A DNA stretch of 64,000 nt from contig JAHPYY010000164.1 of the NCBI GenBank assembly GCA_019058515.1, forward strand, positions 15,780 to 79,779. Reading direction: 5' to 3'. Source of the DNA: Promethearchaeota archaeon (GTDB lineage Archaea; Asgardarchaeota; Lokiarchaeia; Sigynarchaeales; SOKP01). The stretch's first letter is position 1. Each line of letters opens with the position of its first letter. The notes below the pieces were generated by a model. The model saw nothing but the letters and a program-made list of their open reading frames with translations, had not been told where the DNA came from and made no database searches. Of the stretch, positions 9,352-18,487 are shown piece after piece. The position numbers and the translations under genes are program-made.

Positions 9352-10260
9352 TCAACCACTTATAACGAGCCCTACTTTTTTATTCTTAACAGATAATTTA
9401 CCAGAAATTATTGCTGATAAAGGAACCGCTCCAGAGGGTTCCACAACAAGTTTCATTCTCTCCCAGATGAATCTCATTCCCTCTAAAATTTCGGATTCCG
9501 AAACTAATAATATCCCATCAACATGCTTTTTTATAATATTCAATGTTCTCTCACTCAACGAAGTTCGTAATCCATCAGCTATAGTATTAGGATATGTACT
9601 TAAGATTAACTTCCCCGCTTGAACCGAGCGATAAGCGTCGTCCGCTAACTCTGGTTCAACTCCGTAGACCTTTGCGTTAGGTAATAATCCTTTTGTAGCA
9701 ATTGCAGTTCCACTTAATAAACCTCCTCCTCCAAGAGGAGCAATAACGATATCTAAGTCCCCAACTTCTTGGATTAATTCCAACGCTGCTGTACCCGCGC
9801 CGTTGATGATGTTATCGTTGTCGTAGGGATGAATTAACATGTATCCATGCTTTTCAATTAATTTGTTTGACACCTCAGTTCTAGATTTGAGCGTATTTTC
9901 GCAAAAAACAACAGTAGCACCGTAATCCTTAGTTGCGCGCTTTTTCACTTCAGAGGCACCTTTAGGCATAACAATCGTTGCCTTGATTCCTAATATGGAG
10001 GAGGATAAAGCCACTGCTTGCGCGTGATTACCGCTAGAATGAGTTATTACTCCTTTAGCCTTTTCTTCTTCCGAAAGAAGACTCAATGTGTTAAACGCCC
10101 CACGGAACTTAAAAGCTCCCATTTTCTGGAAATTTTCGCACTTAAGGTAAACTAAAGCTCCCGTAATTTTGTTTAAAGTTCGAGATGTAAAAACGGGCGT
10201 TTTATTTGCGAAATCTCGAATTCTTTGGTAAGCTCTTTTTATATCTTCAATAGAACTCAT
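9352..10260 (-). CDS. PLP-dependent threonine/serine ammonia-lyase (IlvA/serine racemase type)
   Basis: A fold-type II PLP enzyme of the threonine dehydratase/serine racemase family. Lys51 in KFRGAFN is the Schiff-base lysine, the SSGNHAQAVA loop binds the substrate carboxylate, and the APLGGGGL loop holds the PLP phosphate. These enzymes deaminate Thr or Ser to 2-oxo acids. Family members read V-(S/L)-G-G-N-V-D near the end; here the frame reads V-I-S-G, then TGA at 9352-9354, then N-I-D-L-E-Q-F and on to a TAA at 9301. A GGA-to-TGA change would explain this exactly. The start codon overlaps the stop of the upstream cupin gene (ATGA), so the two are translationally coupled. Confidence 0.85.
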   Translation of the reverse strand: MSSIEDIKRAYQRIRDFANKTPVFTSRTLNKITGALVYLKCENFQKMGAFKFRGAFNTLSLLSEEEKAKGVITHSSGNHAQAVALSSSILGIKATIVMPKGASEVKKRATKDYGATVVFCENTLKSRTEVSNKLIEKHGYMLIHPYDNDNIINGAGTAALELIQEVGDLDIVIAPLGGGGLLSGTAIATKGLLPNAKVYGVEPELADDAYRSVQAGKLILSTYPNTIADGLRTSLSERTLNIIKKHVDGILLVSESEILEGMRFIWERMKLVVEPSGAVPLSAIISGKLSVKNKKVGLVISG

Positions 10261-10586
10261 TTATAATCTTCACGAGTTGGATTGAATACTTCTATAATTT
10301 CGCTATCTTCTAGTAAGTTCGCTCCGTGTTTTTCATATGAATCAAACACGTAGCTATCACCTTCTTGAGCAATAAATTCTCGCGTTTCGGTTATAAATTT
10401 TACTTTTCCTTTTATAACATATCCTATTTGATGAGCTTCATGGTCGTGAAGGGGTATTACCGCATCCTTTTTCAAATTAAATACGCACAGCATTACATTA
10501 TCGTTATAAGTTAAAGTTTTACGGAAGACCCCCTCTAGCGCTTCAAGTTCTTTTACATCTTTCTTATTAATTGGTCCTTTAATCAT
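10257..10586 (-). CDS. Small cupin-domain protein
   Basis: A 109-residue single-domain cupin. Motif 1 is around PLHDHEAHQIGYVIKGKVKF and motif 2 around GDSYVFDSYEKHGANLL; His residues at the usual metal-ligand places suggest a metal centre. Small cupins of this kind act as isomerases, dioxygenases or sensors, so a specific role cannot be given. It overlaps the downstream PLP dehydratase by four bases (ATGA at 10257-10260), which suggests a shared role in amino-acid breakdown. Confidence 0.8.
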   Translation of the reverse strand: MIKGPINKKDVKELEALEGVFRKTLTYNDNVMLCVFNLKKDAVIPLHDHEAHQIGYVIKGKVKFITETREFIAQEGDSYVFDSYEKHGANLLEDSEIIEVFNPTREDYK

Positions 10587-11049
10587 TTTAAAATATACCT
10601 TGGTGAAAATTATGTGTTCAATATTAAATTTACATTAACGATAAATTAAGAAATTTGTCTAATGCGAAATTTGATAATGAGATATTATTAATCGAATAAA
10701 ACTTTATAATAAAAACTATGATGTAAAAATTAATTCGAAATATAAAGGAAAAAAGAAAGTTAGGTATTTTTGCTCTAAAGGTGAGTCACGAAATTTCTGA
10801 TCGATACTTTCCCTTAAAAATGGGTAATTTTAATCTCTCCTATATGAGATGGAAATCGGATCTATCTTTATTTTCCAAGGATTTATATATATGAAAATTC
10901 AATAATATTAAAGAATTAAGGTAAATGAATTCTGAAATCTAAAAAAAAATCAGTTTCAAAACATTTAAAAAGGAAACTCCTACTTATTATTTTCTTAGTG
11001 TTTAGAGTATTTTTGTCCTCATAATATTAAAAAAAATTAATAAAAAAAG
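10587..11049. other. Gap upstream of cupin and TFB genes
   Basis: A divergent AT-rich intergenic region. A TATA-like stretch (TTTATATATATG) lies near 10882-10893, and a second AT-rich box is closer to the TFB start. Either could serve TFB, the first implying a leader of about 150 bases. No ORF with convincing coding character was seen. Confidence 0.4.
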
Positions 11050-12024
11050 ATGTGTGTTATGGTTTCCCACTTAAATAAAAATCGATTGATAATGTCTCAT
11101 TATACCTCAAAAGGTATCATGTCCTGCGAATTGTGCTATTCTTCGGACTTTGCCGAGAGTAAGCTAGGGTTAGTATGTCGTGTTTGTGGTGCTGTAATCG
11201 AGCAAAAGCAACTAAAGTACAATACTCCTTACAACGAATCCGCTGTACATCACGCCCCTTTGACGGCAAAAACTCAAATTGGAACGGTTTTTGAGCGAAT
11301 AAATGCTCCCAATTCTACCAAATTACGAGCTTTAGTGAAAGCTAATAAACGATATAACAATTTGGACCACCAAGTCGAGATCGGAAGGGTAGAAATCGCT
11401 CGGATATTCCATACGCTACAGCTTCCGCATCGCTTGAAAAGAGAAGTGTTTTTAATGTATTGTGAAACGCGTAATCGCTTAACCCCAGGAACTAAGTATC
11501 GATCACCAGCCACCCTTGCCGCAGTAGTCGTTTATATTATGATGAAATTACGCAAAATCTCTATCGATCAGAATAAGATTTTGGAGGTGTGTAACTTATC
11601 TAGAAAAGACTTTAACGAATTTAAACTGAAGATTTACCCCTTATTTAAGGATTATGCGAAACGAGATAGAAAAGCATATGTCTCCCAAAAAATTTTACAG
11701 CTGTCTGAGCAATTTAAGTTAGGGATGAGATTTTACTTCCAATCTAGAAAGTTACTTGATGGATTGTGGGAACAAATAAAAAATACAAGCGATGAGGTTG
11801 TTGCTGGCTTAATTGCGAGTCTTACATTGCTTACTCAGGGATCTGATGAAGTTACTGTCAGTGCGATCTGCAAAAAATTAGGGATAATGCCTTCTACAAT
11901 CCACTCACAAGTGAGAAAACATCTTGTTAACAAATATGAGATGAAAGGATATAAAAGTTTGATTAAATCTCGAGAATTGATTAAGGATATCTTATTAAAA
12001 TTAGAATTAATCGAAGTAGCTTAA
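11050..12024 (+). CDS. tfb: Transcription initiation factor B (TFB/TFIIB homologue)
   Basis: An archaeal TFB that recruits RNA polymerase to TBP-bound promoters. The N-terminal zinc ribbon has Cys26/Cys29 and Cys43/Cys46 (CELC...CRVC). A B-reader/linker region follows, then two cyclin-like repeats (about 115-205 and 215-310), the first with SPATLAAVVVYIMMK and the second with AGLIASLTLL and SAICKKLGIMPSTIHSQVRK. The zinc ribbon begins close after Met24, so internal Met15 or Met24 may be the real start. The linker is less conserved than in core TFBs, so it may be one of several paralogues. Confidence 0.85.
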   Translation: MCVMVSHLNKNRLIMSHYTSKGIMSCELCYSSDFAESKLGLVCRVCGAVIEQKQLKYNTPYNESAVHHAPLTAKTQIGTVFERINAPNSTKLRALVKANKRYNNLDHQVEIGRVEIARIFHTLQLPHRLKREVFLMYCETRNRLTPGTKYRSPATLAAVVVYIMMKLRKISIDQNKILEVCNLSRKDFNEFKLKIYPLFKDYAKRDRKAYVSQKILQLSEQFKLGMRFYFQSRKLLDGLWEQIKNTSDEVVAGLIASLTLLTQGSDEVTVSAICKKLGIMPSTIHSQVRKHLVNKYEMKGYKSLIKSRELIKDILLKLELIEVA

Positions 12025-12050
12025 AAACTTTAATTTAGTTAAGGGGGCTT

Positions 12051-13367
12051 CTATGCAATTACCTTCCACCCGAGTAATTTGGCAAAAATCTCGAAGGGTT
12101 TAATGAAATCCCCATATATTACTGAAATATGATGGGCAATTCCGTTTTGTACCATCTTGTCCAACATTGACTTTACTGCGTTAGAAAATTGCACCTTAAC
12201 GTAAGTTCCTTTTAACTCTTTATCCATTTCTAACCCTTTTGCTTTTTGCAAAAAGATTCTATATTCACCAGGAGCGTAATCTATCCTCGCCATTGAAATT
12301 TCTCCAGGTTTCATAACGAAATCTGCGGTAACTCCCTTTCCTTCCGCGAAGTAAGAATCAAGCGAACGAACGCATTTACCGTCCCATAAATTGCACGCAG
12401 CTACTCCACAATGCCACAATAGAGCGTAATTTTCTTTAAAATTAATCTGAGAAAAATCAGCTAAAAACGGAGTTTCTCTCCCTATGGCTTGATGTGCTAG
12501 CATAGAAAGGCTTCCTAACACATCACCTTCGCATGTAAGTATTTTATTCTCCGACTGCAACACTGACATGGCGGCACATGGAGAAATTCCGTAAATATTG
12601 GCAAATTCGGGCCAGCACCTTATCGCAATTGCCGTAAGTTGGTGATTTTCAATAAATGCGTTAAATCGCACAATAAGCTCCGCGACTTTTTCGATTTGCG
12701 AGTCGCTCAACTCTATCATGTCGAAAAGGGATTCTATTTGAGATTTACGCTTGGTTAGTAAGTGGTAATCAATTGAAATATTCAATACATCGCTAATTTG
12801 ATAATAGTCTATTAGCACTCCAACCTTGTTGTAAAGATCTAATTCGTCTATATCCAAGTTGAAAAATCCATCGGCTCTCGAACCAATGACGCCAATTCGC
12901 GCGTGAAAGAGCGCTTTTCGTATGCGAATTGCGTCTATCCAATCTTGATCAATGGAATTTCCAATAACAATGTGGTAGTTTTTAACCCCAGCTTTATACA
13001 AATTTGAGGCGTTTAAATTAATTCCACAGACAGAATTTAACCGTATTTTTCCTCCATCGTAAGGTAATTCCTCTAAACCCCAGAGTAAGATGGGTACATG
13101 CAAGACCTTGTTTAGTTCTAGCACTAAATGTCCCAATGCAAAAGTTCCACTAATACACACAAGTGCGTCGATCTCGCTAACAGACAAGTTCTTAGCAGCC
13201 TGTTGAGCATCGCTTAGTTCGATAACTAATTCCGAGAAGAATTCCCAATCTATGCTTCCTAATTGCTTCAAATCCGTTTGAATTTTCTCGTAAATTTCTT
13301 TAGCTGCGTTAAAATCGAATGTTTTTCTTGCTAAACATACTACTCCTAAAGTTATGTGCTGCTTCAA
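12051..13367 (-). CDS. L-fucose/L-arabinose isomerase-like protein
   Basis: A 438-residue protein related to the fucose/arabinose isomerase superfamily. The N-terminal domain has a Rossmann-like core with VCISGTFALGH and PILLWGLEELP. The middle contains AIRCWPEF and a CAAMSVLQ segment, with metal-binding-type acidic residues further on (CEGDVLGSLSMLAHQ). The C-terminus (HHISVIYGDFIKPFEIF) matches the end of family members. Isomerases of this group interconvert aldoses and ketoses with Mn2+, but many uncharacterised relatives exist. The nearby transaldolase fits sugar catabolism. Confidence 0.7.
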   Translation of the reverse strand: MKQHITLGVVCLARKTFDFNAAKEIYEKIQTDLKQLGSIDWEFFSELVIELSDAQQAAKNLSVSEIDALVCISGTFALGHLVLELNKVLHVPILLWGLEELPYDGGKIRLNSVCGINLNASNLYKAGVKNYHIVIGNSIDQDWIDAIRIRKALFHARIGVIGSRADGFFNLDIDELDLYNKVGVLIDYYQISDVLNISIDYHLLTKRKSQIESLFDMIELSDSQIEKVAELIVRFNAFIENHQLTAIAIRCWPEFANIYGISPCAAMSVLQSENKILTCEGDVLGSLSMLAHQAIGRETPFLADFSQINFKENYALLWHCGVAACNLWDGKCVRSLDSYFAEGKGVTADFVMKPGEISMARIDYAPGEYRIFLQKAKGLEMDKELKGTYVKVQFSNAVKSMLDKMVQNGIAHHISVIYGDFIKPFEIFAKLLGWKVIA

Positions 13368-13691
13368 ACCAGATTACCTCTGTAGAGCAATTTTTCTTTT
13401 TCATATGGTGTAATTTAGTTTTTTAGTTTAATTTATCCAAATCCTAGTATTAAAATTAAAACCCACATCAACACAAAAGATATGATAATCGCTATATTTT
13501 AAGGTTAGAATTTTAATCTTAAGAATTATGACAGAAGATATTCGAAAAAAACCCAGTACTCCATGAGAGTGGTAATATCTTACCAATTAGGGAATACACT
13601 AGCGCATATGTCTACTACTTTTTGTGTCACACGAAACACCTGCTTAACATACTTTTTAGCATTCATCTTGCTTTAATAGCCTTTAAAAAAA
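13368..13691. other. Gap with a possible short coding relic
   Basis: A mostly featureless AT-rich spacer. On the minus strand a 28-codon frame (13580-13666, starting MNAKKYVKQVFRV) has codon use like real genes, and coding-like text continues in another frame beyond its stop. It may be a gene fragment; no homologue is recognised. Confidence 0.25.
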
Positions 13692-14360
13692 TTACAGATT
13701 TCCTAATTCTGTATTATCCCACGCATCTTGGAAGATTTTCAAGCCCTTATCTGTAAATGGGTGTTCAAAACTCTTTCGATACACTTCAAATCCCGCTGTG
13801 ACGATATCTGCTCCCATAACTGCCGCCTTAACTATTTGTTTACCATTTCGAACTGCTGCTACGATAATTTCCGTATCGAAATTGTAATTGTCGTATATTG
13901 TAATCAGATCCGCTAGAAATTCATTATAATTTACCCCAGCTTCCTCTTGCCATCCAATAAACGGAGAGCAATATTTAGCACCTATACGCCCTACTTGTAG
14001 TGCTTGTGAAGCGGTAAACACTAAAGTTACATTAACTTTTATTCCTTTTTCGGAAAGAGATTCAGCTGCAATTAATCCTTGTTCTTTGCACGGGATTTTT
14101 ATTACGAAATTTTTTGAAAGGTTAGCAATTTTTTCGGCTTCAGATATCATATCGCTGGCGCGGTGTAAGTGAGGGTTGACTTCCACGGAAATAGGAAAGT
14201 CGATCGTTTCAAATTCGCTAGCAAACTCTTTTATAACGGTAAAAAAAGGCTTTCCTGAATTTTTAATGTGTTTTGGATTACTAGTAACGCCATCTATTTT
14301 CCAATTGTTTAGCGCGTATTTAATTTCGTCCAATTTTGCGCTGTCTAAGAAATATTTCAT
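13692..14360 (-). CDS. Transaldolase / fructose-6-phosphate aldolase-type enzyme
   Basis: A 222-residue short transaldolase of the TalC/FSA subfamily, a TIM barrel. Lys88 in N-F-V-I-K-I-P is the Schiff-base lysine. The N-terminal FLDSAKLDEI and DGVTSNPKHI, and later VTLVFTASQALQVGRIGA and SPFIGW, are family signatures. It moves dihydroxyacetone or cleaves fructose 6-phosphate in the non-oxidative pentose phosphate route, which many archaea use to make pentoses. Length is normal. Monocistronic, with about 110 bp to the ubiquitin-like gene downstream. Confidence 0.88.
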   Translation of the reverse strand: MKYFLDSAKLDEIKYALNNWKIDGVTSNPKHIKNSGKPFFTVIKEFASEFETIDFPISVEVNPHLHRASDMISEAEKIANLSKNFVIKIPCKEQGLIAAESLSEKGIKVNVTLVFTASQALQVGRIGAKYCSPFIGWQEEAGVNYNEFLADLITIYDNYNFDTEIIVAAVRNGKQIVKAAVMGADIVTAGFEVYRKSFEHPFTDKGLKIFQDAWDNTELGNL

Positions 14361-14471
14361 TTTAAGATACTTTAAGTATAATTTCAGTTATATTAGGGAA
14401 TAAGTTAATAGATTTATTCTTTATTTCAAAATAAGTTAAGAGAATAAATAAAAAAGAAGATTGAAGAGTAA

Positions 14472-15116
14472 TTAATTTTGACTGATACTAGCGGGAATTA
14501 AAACAATTTCGTCCCCATTTTCAATTTCATAGTCTTTTAATAAGTAGTTTTCTTTTAAGATAATCCCACCAAAAGATAGATGGAACTCGTTTACTTTCAA
14601 TCCAAATATTTCACTTGCTCTCTCTTTAACGCTTCCAACATTTTTTGTAATAGGTATCAGTAAATCAGCTCTTTTCTCGCCAAAACCTATTATAGATAAT
14701 AAATAGATTTTAATTTTTTCAATGTCATTATCCATATTAGCTTGACTTAACTCTAAGATATTCACCTTGCTTAATAAGTTGCGAAGTTCAAGATTTTCTT
14801 GTTCTAGATTAGTAATCACGTCCATAAGTTTCTCGCTTATTTTTCTTGTTAGATCTTCAGAAAAAATGTTGGAATTCTCAACTTTAACCACTTCCACGCT
14901 TCTAATGTGAAAATCTCCATCTAAATATAGAATAGTGAGTAAATCATTTAAATTCGCCGTTGAGGAGTGAAGAAATACGTAAGGGACAATTTGATGCGGT
15001 TTTCCATCTAAAATCTTTAATGGTAGTGTGATATTGTGAGTTTTTTCGCAGTAAGGGCAATTGTAAAATCTTAAAACTGTTGAATTCTCTTCTTTGTTCG
15101 ACATATAACTCAACAA
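14472..15116 (-). CDS. Zinc-ribbon protein with C-terminal ubiquitin-like domain
   Basis: A 214-residue protein in three parts. The N-terminal module (about 14-80) has Cys20-P-Y-Cys23 and ends in LYLDGDFHIRSVEVVKVE, the same pattern as three other proteins in this window. A coiled-coil helix follows (about 88-125). The C-terminal part (about 133-211) reads as a beta-grasp: a first strand pair, VGSVKERASEIFGLK as the helix, FHLSFGGIILKENYLLKDY and a last strand GDEIVLIP, closely following ubiquitin (F-x-G-x-x-L-x-x-x-x-x-L-x-x-Y-x-I-x-x-G). It ends in S-I-S-Q-N with no di-glycine, so it is not an obvious conjugatable ubiquitin. It follows the LRR gene on the same strand after about 60 bp. Confidence 0.7.
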   Translation of the reverse strand: MLSYMSNKEENSTVLRFYNCPYCEKTHNITLPLKILDGKPHQIVPYVFLHSSTANLNDLLTILYLDGDFHIRSVEVVKVENSNIFSEDLTRKISEKLMDVITNLEQENLELRNLLSKVNILELSQANMDNDIEKIKIYLLSIIGFGEKRADLLIPITKNVGSVKERASEIFGLKVNEFHLSFGGIILKENYLLKDYEIENGDEIVLIPASISQN

Positions 15117-15176
15117 GAATAAAAAATTAGATAATAATATATGTTTTTTTCAAGGAAAAAACGCAACAAATTCTAA

Positions 15177-16115
15177 TTATAATAAATTCTCCCGGTACTT
15201 TATCCTGAATTTTTCATTTTTAAAATCTAAATACTCATCTAATATATTGCCATGGACATCTAAATATTCTAATTTTGGATACTTTCTAAAAATCTCAAAA
15301 TCGTTAATTGATAATCGATTGTTAGCTAAATGTAGAAATTTAAGATTCTTAAATTCCGGTAACCCTTCTAAAGAGTTCAAACGATTGTTTGAGAAGTCCA
15401 GCACCTCTAAGTGTTTCAAGTTTTCTAAACCAGGGACTTCGGAAAAACTTGTAAGGCGTTTATGGTATTTTAAGCGCCATAAATTAATGTTCCAACCTAG
15501 TTCAGAAAGATCCAAACTCGTTACCAATCCGTCTTTTATATCGTAAAAGATGTAGTAAAATTTCTCAAATAAAGTTTGAATTGTGAAGTAATTAATTATG
15601 ATTTCTGCTAGACCTAAACAGTCAAGATTATTTAATTTTTTAGCTTTCGACATCTTTTTAAGAGATCTTCGGTATTTTACGGTTTCGTATTGCCGTTCGT
15701 TATCAAAATACTTTTGTTTCAACAGAAATTTTAATTTATTCTTAAGAATCGCAGTACATTTACTATTTCTCGCGTTTACTAAAGTTCTAACACATATTAC
15801 CAAACAATTGTAATCATTTTCGTTTGATAGCGCCCATTTTATTAACGGAACAACTTTATCAAGGTACTTTTTAGAAATAATTTCAAATGCTTTATACCTT
15901 ATCTCTGAACTGGAATCGGACAAGAATAATTGTTCTAGTATATTATAAAGTTTAGCATCTGGTTCGTGTATCTTGTCAATATAGTCAAGTGATGTTAATC
16001 TTAAGTCATTATCTTCGCTTTCTTCTATTAAGGAGTTTAATAATGCAACTGATGTAGTTTTATTGATTTTATTACTGATGAAGTCATCGTAAATTGATCT
16101 GGGATTTAAGGACAT
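15177..16115 (-). CDS. HEAT-like and leucine-rich repeat protein
   Basis: A 312-residue protein. The N-terminal half (about 15-135) consists of helical pairs resembling HEAT repeats (for example SSSEIRYKAFEIISKKYL). The C-terminal part (about 215-300) has leucine-rich repeats of the LxxLxxLxxLxLxxNxL type: HLEVLDFSNNRLNSLEGL, NLKFLHLANNRLS and KLEYLDVHGNIL. Both are protein-binding folds. There is no signal peptide, so it is probably cytoplasmic. It lies directly upstream of the ubiquitin-like gene, and the pair probably forms an operon. Confidence 0.75.
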   Translation of the reverse strand: MSLNPRSIYDDFISNKINKTTSVALLNSLIEESEDNDLRLTSLDYIDKIHEPDAKLYNILEQLFLSDSSSEIRYKAFEIISKKYLDKVVPLIKWALSNENDYNCLVICVRTLVNARNSKCTAILKNKLKFLLKQKYFDNERQYETVKYRRSLKKMSKAKKLNNLDCLGLAEIIINYFTIQTLFEKFYYIFYDIKDGLVTSLDLSELGWNINLWRLKYHKRLTSFSEVPGLENLKHLEVLDFSNNRLNSLEGLPEFKNLKFLHLANNRLSINDFEIFRKYPKLEYLDVHGNILDEYLDFKNEKFRIKYRENLL

Positions 16116-16245
16116 GTTAAATCTATTTCATTAATCTCACTAACACCCAAAATGTAGATTGTTAAATATATTCTATTTTTTAGAAAAAAAGCATTAAGTA
16201 TAATTGGATAAAAGAATTTATCTTGAAGATAAAGTGAACTTAAGT

Positions 16246-17025
16246 ATGAGAGTTATAGATGCCCACGCTCATTTACATCGTTTCCCAGGTTATTTAGAAA
16301 GTCTTCTCGAGGTAATGGATGCTCATGGAATAGAAAGATGTTGTATTAGTGGACTTGGGAAATTATTTAGATGCGTTGATAACGACGGAGTGAAAGAAGT
16401 TATTAAGAAATACCCAAAAAGATTTATCGGAGCTGTTTATATTCGTCCAGGTGTAGATTCACATTTTGATATTAAGAAAGCTCACGAGGAAGGATTTAAA
16501 ATGGTTAAGGTAACAATACCAAAAAAGCCATATGACGATGTTTCTTTCTTTCCTCTTTGGGAAACTGCTCAAGAATTGAAAATGCCTATATTATTTCATA
16601 CAGGCGTAATTACCATGTTGTTAAAAGCTCCAGAAGAGCATATCTCTTCGTGGTTTATGCATCCAATGCGGATCGAACCAATTACGAACGCATTTCCAGA
16701 TTTAAAAGTGATAATTGCTCATTTAGGAGTACATTGGAACGAGGATGCTGCGGAACTTATTCGAATGAGACCTAATGTTTATGCAGATATTACTGGAAGC
16801 CCAGATGGTTGGAGAGTGAGAGCAGATATGATTGGTTTCGATAAACTGTTGTGGTGGTCTAAAGCGTTTGAAAAATTAATATTTGGAACTGATGTGCATT
16901 TCGCGAAAATCTCGCAAATACTTAATGAGGATAAAGCAAGACTAAAGAAATATAATATTAATCAGAAAACACAGGAAAAATACTTTTTTAGAAATATTTT
17001 AAAATTATTAGGAGACAAGGCATGA
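16246..17025 (+). CDS. Amidohydrolase-family (TIM-barrel) metal-dependent hydrolase
   Basis: An amidohydrolase-2-type enzyme. The metal motif D-A-H-A-H-L-H begins at residue 5 from the ATG at 16246. Later come ILFHTG, VIIAHLGVHW (metal His) and the C-terminal FGTDVHF with the catalytic Asp. An in-frame TTG at 16204 would add 14 residues, but the metal motif normally sits at the very N-terminus, so 16246 is preferred. Relatives include decarboxylases and amide hydrolases. It overlaps the next gene by ATGA (17022-17025), so it is coupled to a NagB-type deaminase and may act on an amino-sugar-derived compound. Confidence 0.78.
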   Translation: MRVIDAHAHLHRFPGYLESLLEVMDAHGIERCCISGLGKLFRCVDNDGVKEVIKKYPKRFIGAVYIRPGVDSHFDIKKAHEEGFKMVKVTIPKKPYDDVSFFPLWETAQELKMPILFHTGVITMLLKAPEEHISSWFMHPMRIEPITNAFPDLKVIIAHLGVHWNEDAAELIRMRPNVYADITGSPDGWRVRADMIGFDKLLWWSKAFEKLIFGTDVHFAKISQILNEDKARLKKYNINQKTQEKYFFRNILKLLGDKA

Positions 17026-17876
17026 ATCAGAAAAATCGAAAGCAAGAAGTAAGAAAGTTGCTTCAGCTAACACCAGAAGAAGTGATTGAGCGTGCAGGTG
17101 ATAAACTTATTGTTTGTAATTCGATAAAGGAGTTACACCATTTATTTGCGGCTCACATTTTTAACGAAATTCAAACTAATAACGATAACAATAATTTAAC
17201 TAAAATAATATTACCTGTAGGTCCAACAGGTCAATATCCTATTTTAACTCAATTATTATTAGATAAAGATGTAATGTTAGAACAATGTTGGTTTTTTTTC
17301 ATGGACGAATATTGTGATAACTTTGCTAAAAGTATTTCAAGTGATCACCCTTTAAGCTTTAAAAAAAAAGTTAATGAACTTTTTCTAACTCAACTGATAA
17401 GAAATAATAATCTTAATGAATCCAATGTGATTTTTCCAAATGAAAATAACATAAATACGATTGGAAAACTCATTGATTATATTGGAGGAATTGATACATG
17501 TTATGGAGGCATAGGTATACATGGACACATTGCGTTTAACGAGCCTGAGCCAAATGTTGCTAATACAGGACCTAGATTGGTTAATTTGAACGAATACACC
17601 ATTACAATGAACGCTATAAGAACTGAAGTTGGAGGAAATCTCGAAAACTTTCCATCTTCAGCATACACGCTCGGAATGAAGCAGATTTTAAATGTTAAGA
17701 GGATTAGATTATATTGTAGGAACGATACAGATTTTGACTGGGCTAATACAATTTTGCGAATAGCTCTATTTGGTAAGCCAGGAGATGATTATCCAGTTAC
17801 TTATATACGAGATCATCCCGATTATGTTATTATTACAGATAAGGATACATTAACTTCACCTGAAATTATTCTTTAA
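17022..17876 (+). CDS. NagB-type glucosamine-6-phosphate deaminase/isomerase family protein
   Basis: A 284-residue sugar-phosphate isomerase of the NagB/6-phosphogluconolactonase superfamily. The phosphate-binding LPVGPTGQYPIL is at about 64-75, the FFMDEYC motif at about 92-98, and GIGIHGHIAFNEP at about 164-176 corresponds to NagB GIGPDGHIAFNEP, with the catalytic Asp position taken by His167. That change may mean a different substrate. Translation is coupled to the upstream amidohydrolase by a four-base overlap. Likely role: breakdown of amino sugars or related sugar phosphates. Confidence 0.82.
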   Translation: MNQKNRKQEVRKLLQLTPEEVIERAGDKLIVCNSIKELHHLFAAHIFNEIQTNNDNNNLTKIILPVGPTGQYPILTQLLLDKDVMLEQCWFFFMDEYCDNFAKSISSDHPLSFKKKVNELFLTQLIRNNNLNESNVIFPNENNINTIGKLIDYIGGIDTCYGGIGIHGHIAFNEPEPNVANTGPRLVNLNEYTITMNAIRTEVGGNLENFPSSAYTLGMKQILNVKRIRLYCRNDTDFDWANTILRIALFGKPGDDYPVTYIRDHPDYVIITDKDTLTSPEIIL

Positions 17877-18487
17877 ATTTGTTAGATTCCAATAGTGTAA
17901 ATCATTCTAAATCCTAACTCGTGAAAAATTTTTGGTGTTTTTTCTTTTTTCAATGTTTTTAAATTAAAAATGTTTATAGTTTAATATACTATATTCTTAT
18001 AACTTAATTTAATATCATCTTTTGTTGTTTTGATTAATATAAAACATCATTTAATAAAATCCTTGAAATAATATACCTAAAATTTCTCTTAAACTGAATT
18101 TTCTTACTCAAACTTATCACACCATCCCTATATTTGTTTTCAGCGCATATTTTATAAAGAAAATAGTATGATTAAATAAACTTTAAATTTGTTTTGAAAT
18201 TCAAAAAATCTAAGAGATTTATAAAGATTTTTTTATAAAATTATTGTGTAATTCGTTTATATTGCATTATCATTTAGTAAATCGATCTTTTTCAAATTAC
18301 TTTTCAAAGGTCAAGCTTCAGGTGGATATATTAGTTAACACACGACTTTTTAAATAAAAATTAATGTTAAATTTACAATAAAAATCTTATCCCACAATTA
18401 CATTCTTGGAAATGTTTCAAAGGATGTTAGGTGATATTGTTCCGAGAATATATTTTGCATTTTTTAATACAATATAAATAATTTCTG
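17877..18487. other. Very AT-rich gap
   Basis: About 610 bp of AT-rich sequence with frequent stops in all frames. No RNA gene, repeat or remnant is recognised. It marks the left edge of a CpG-poor stretch that runs to about 25 kb. Confidence 0.4.

Noticed and set aside
9301..9372. Recoded TGA (selenocysteine or glycine) in the PLP dehydratase
   Set aside because: TGA is used as an ordinary stop in several genes (for example at 10257 and 17025), and no SECIS-like element was seen.
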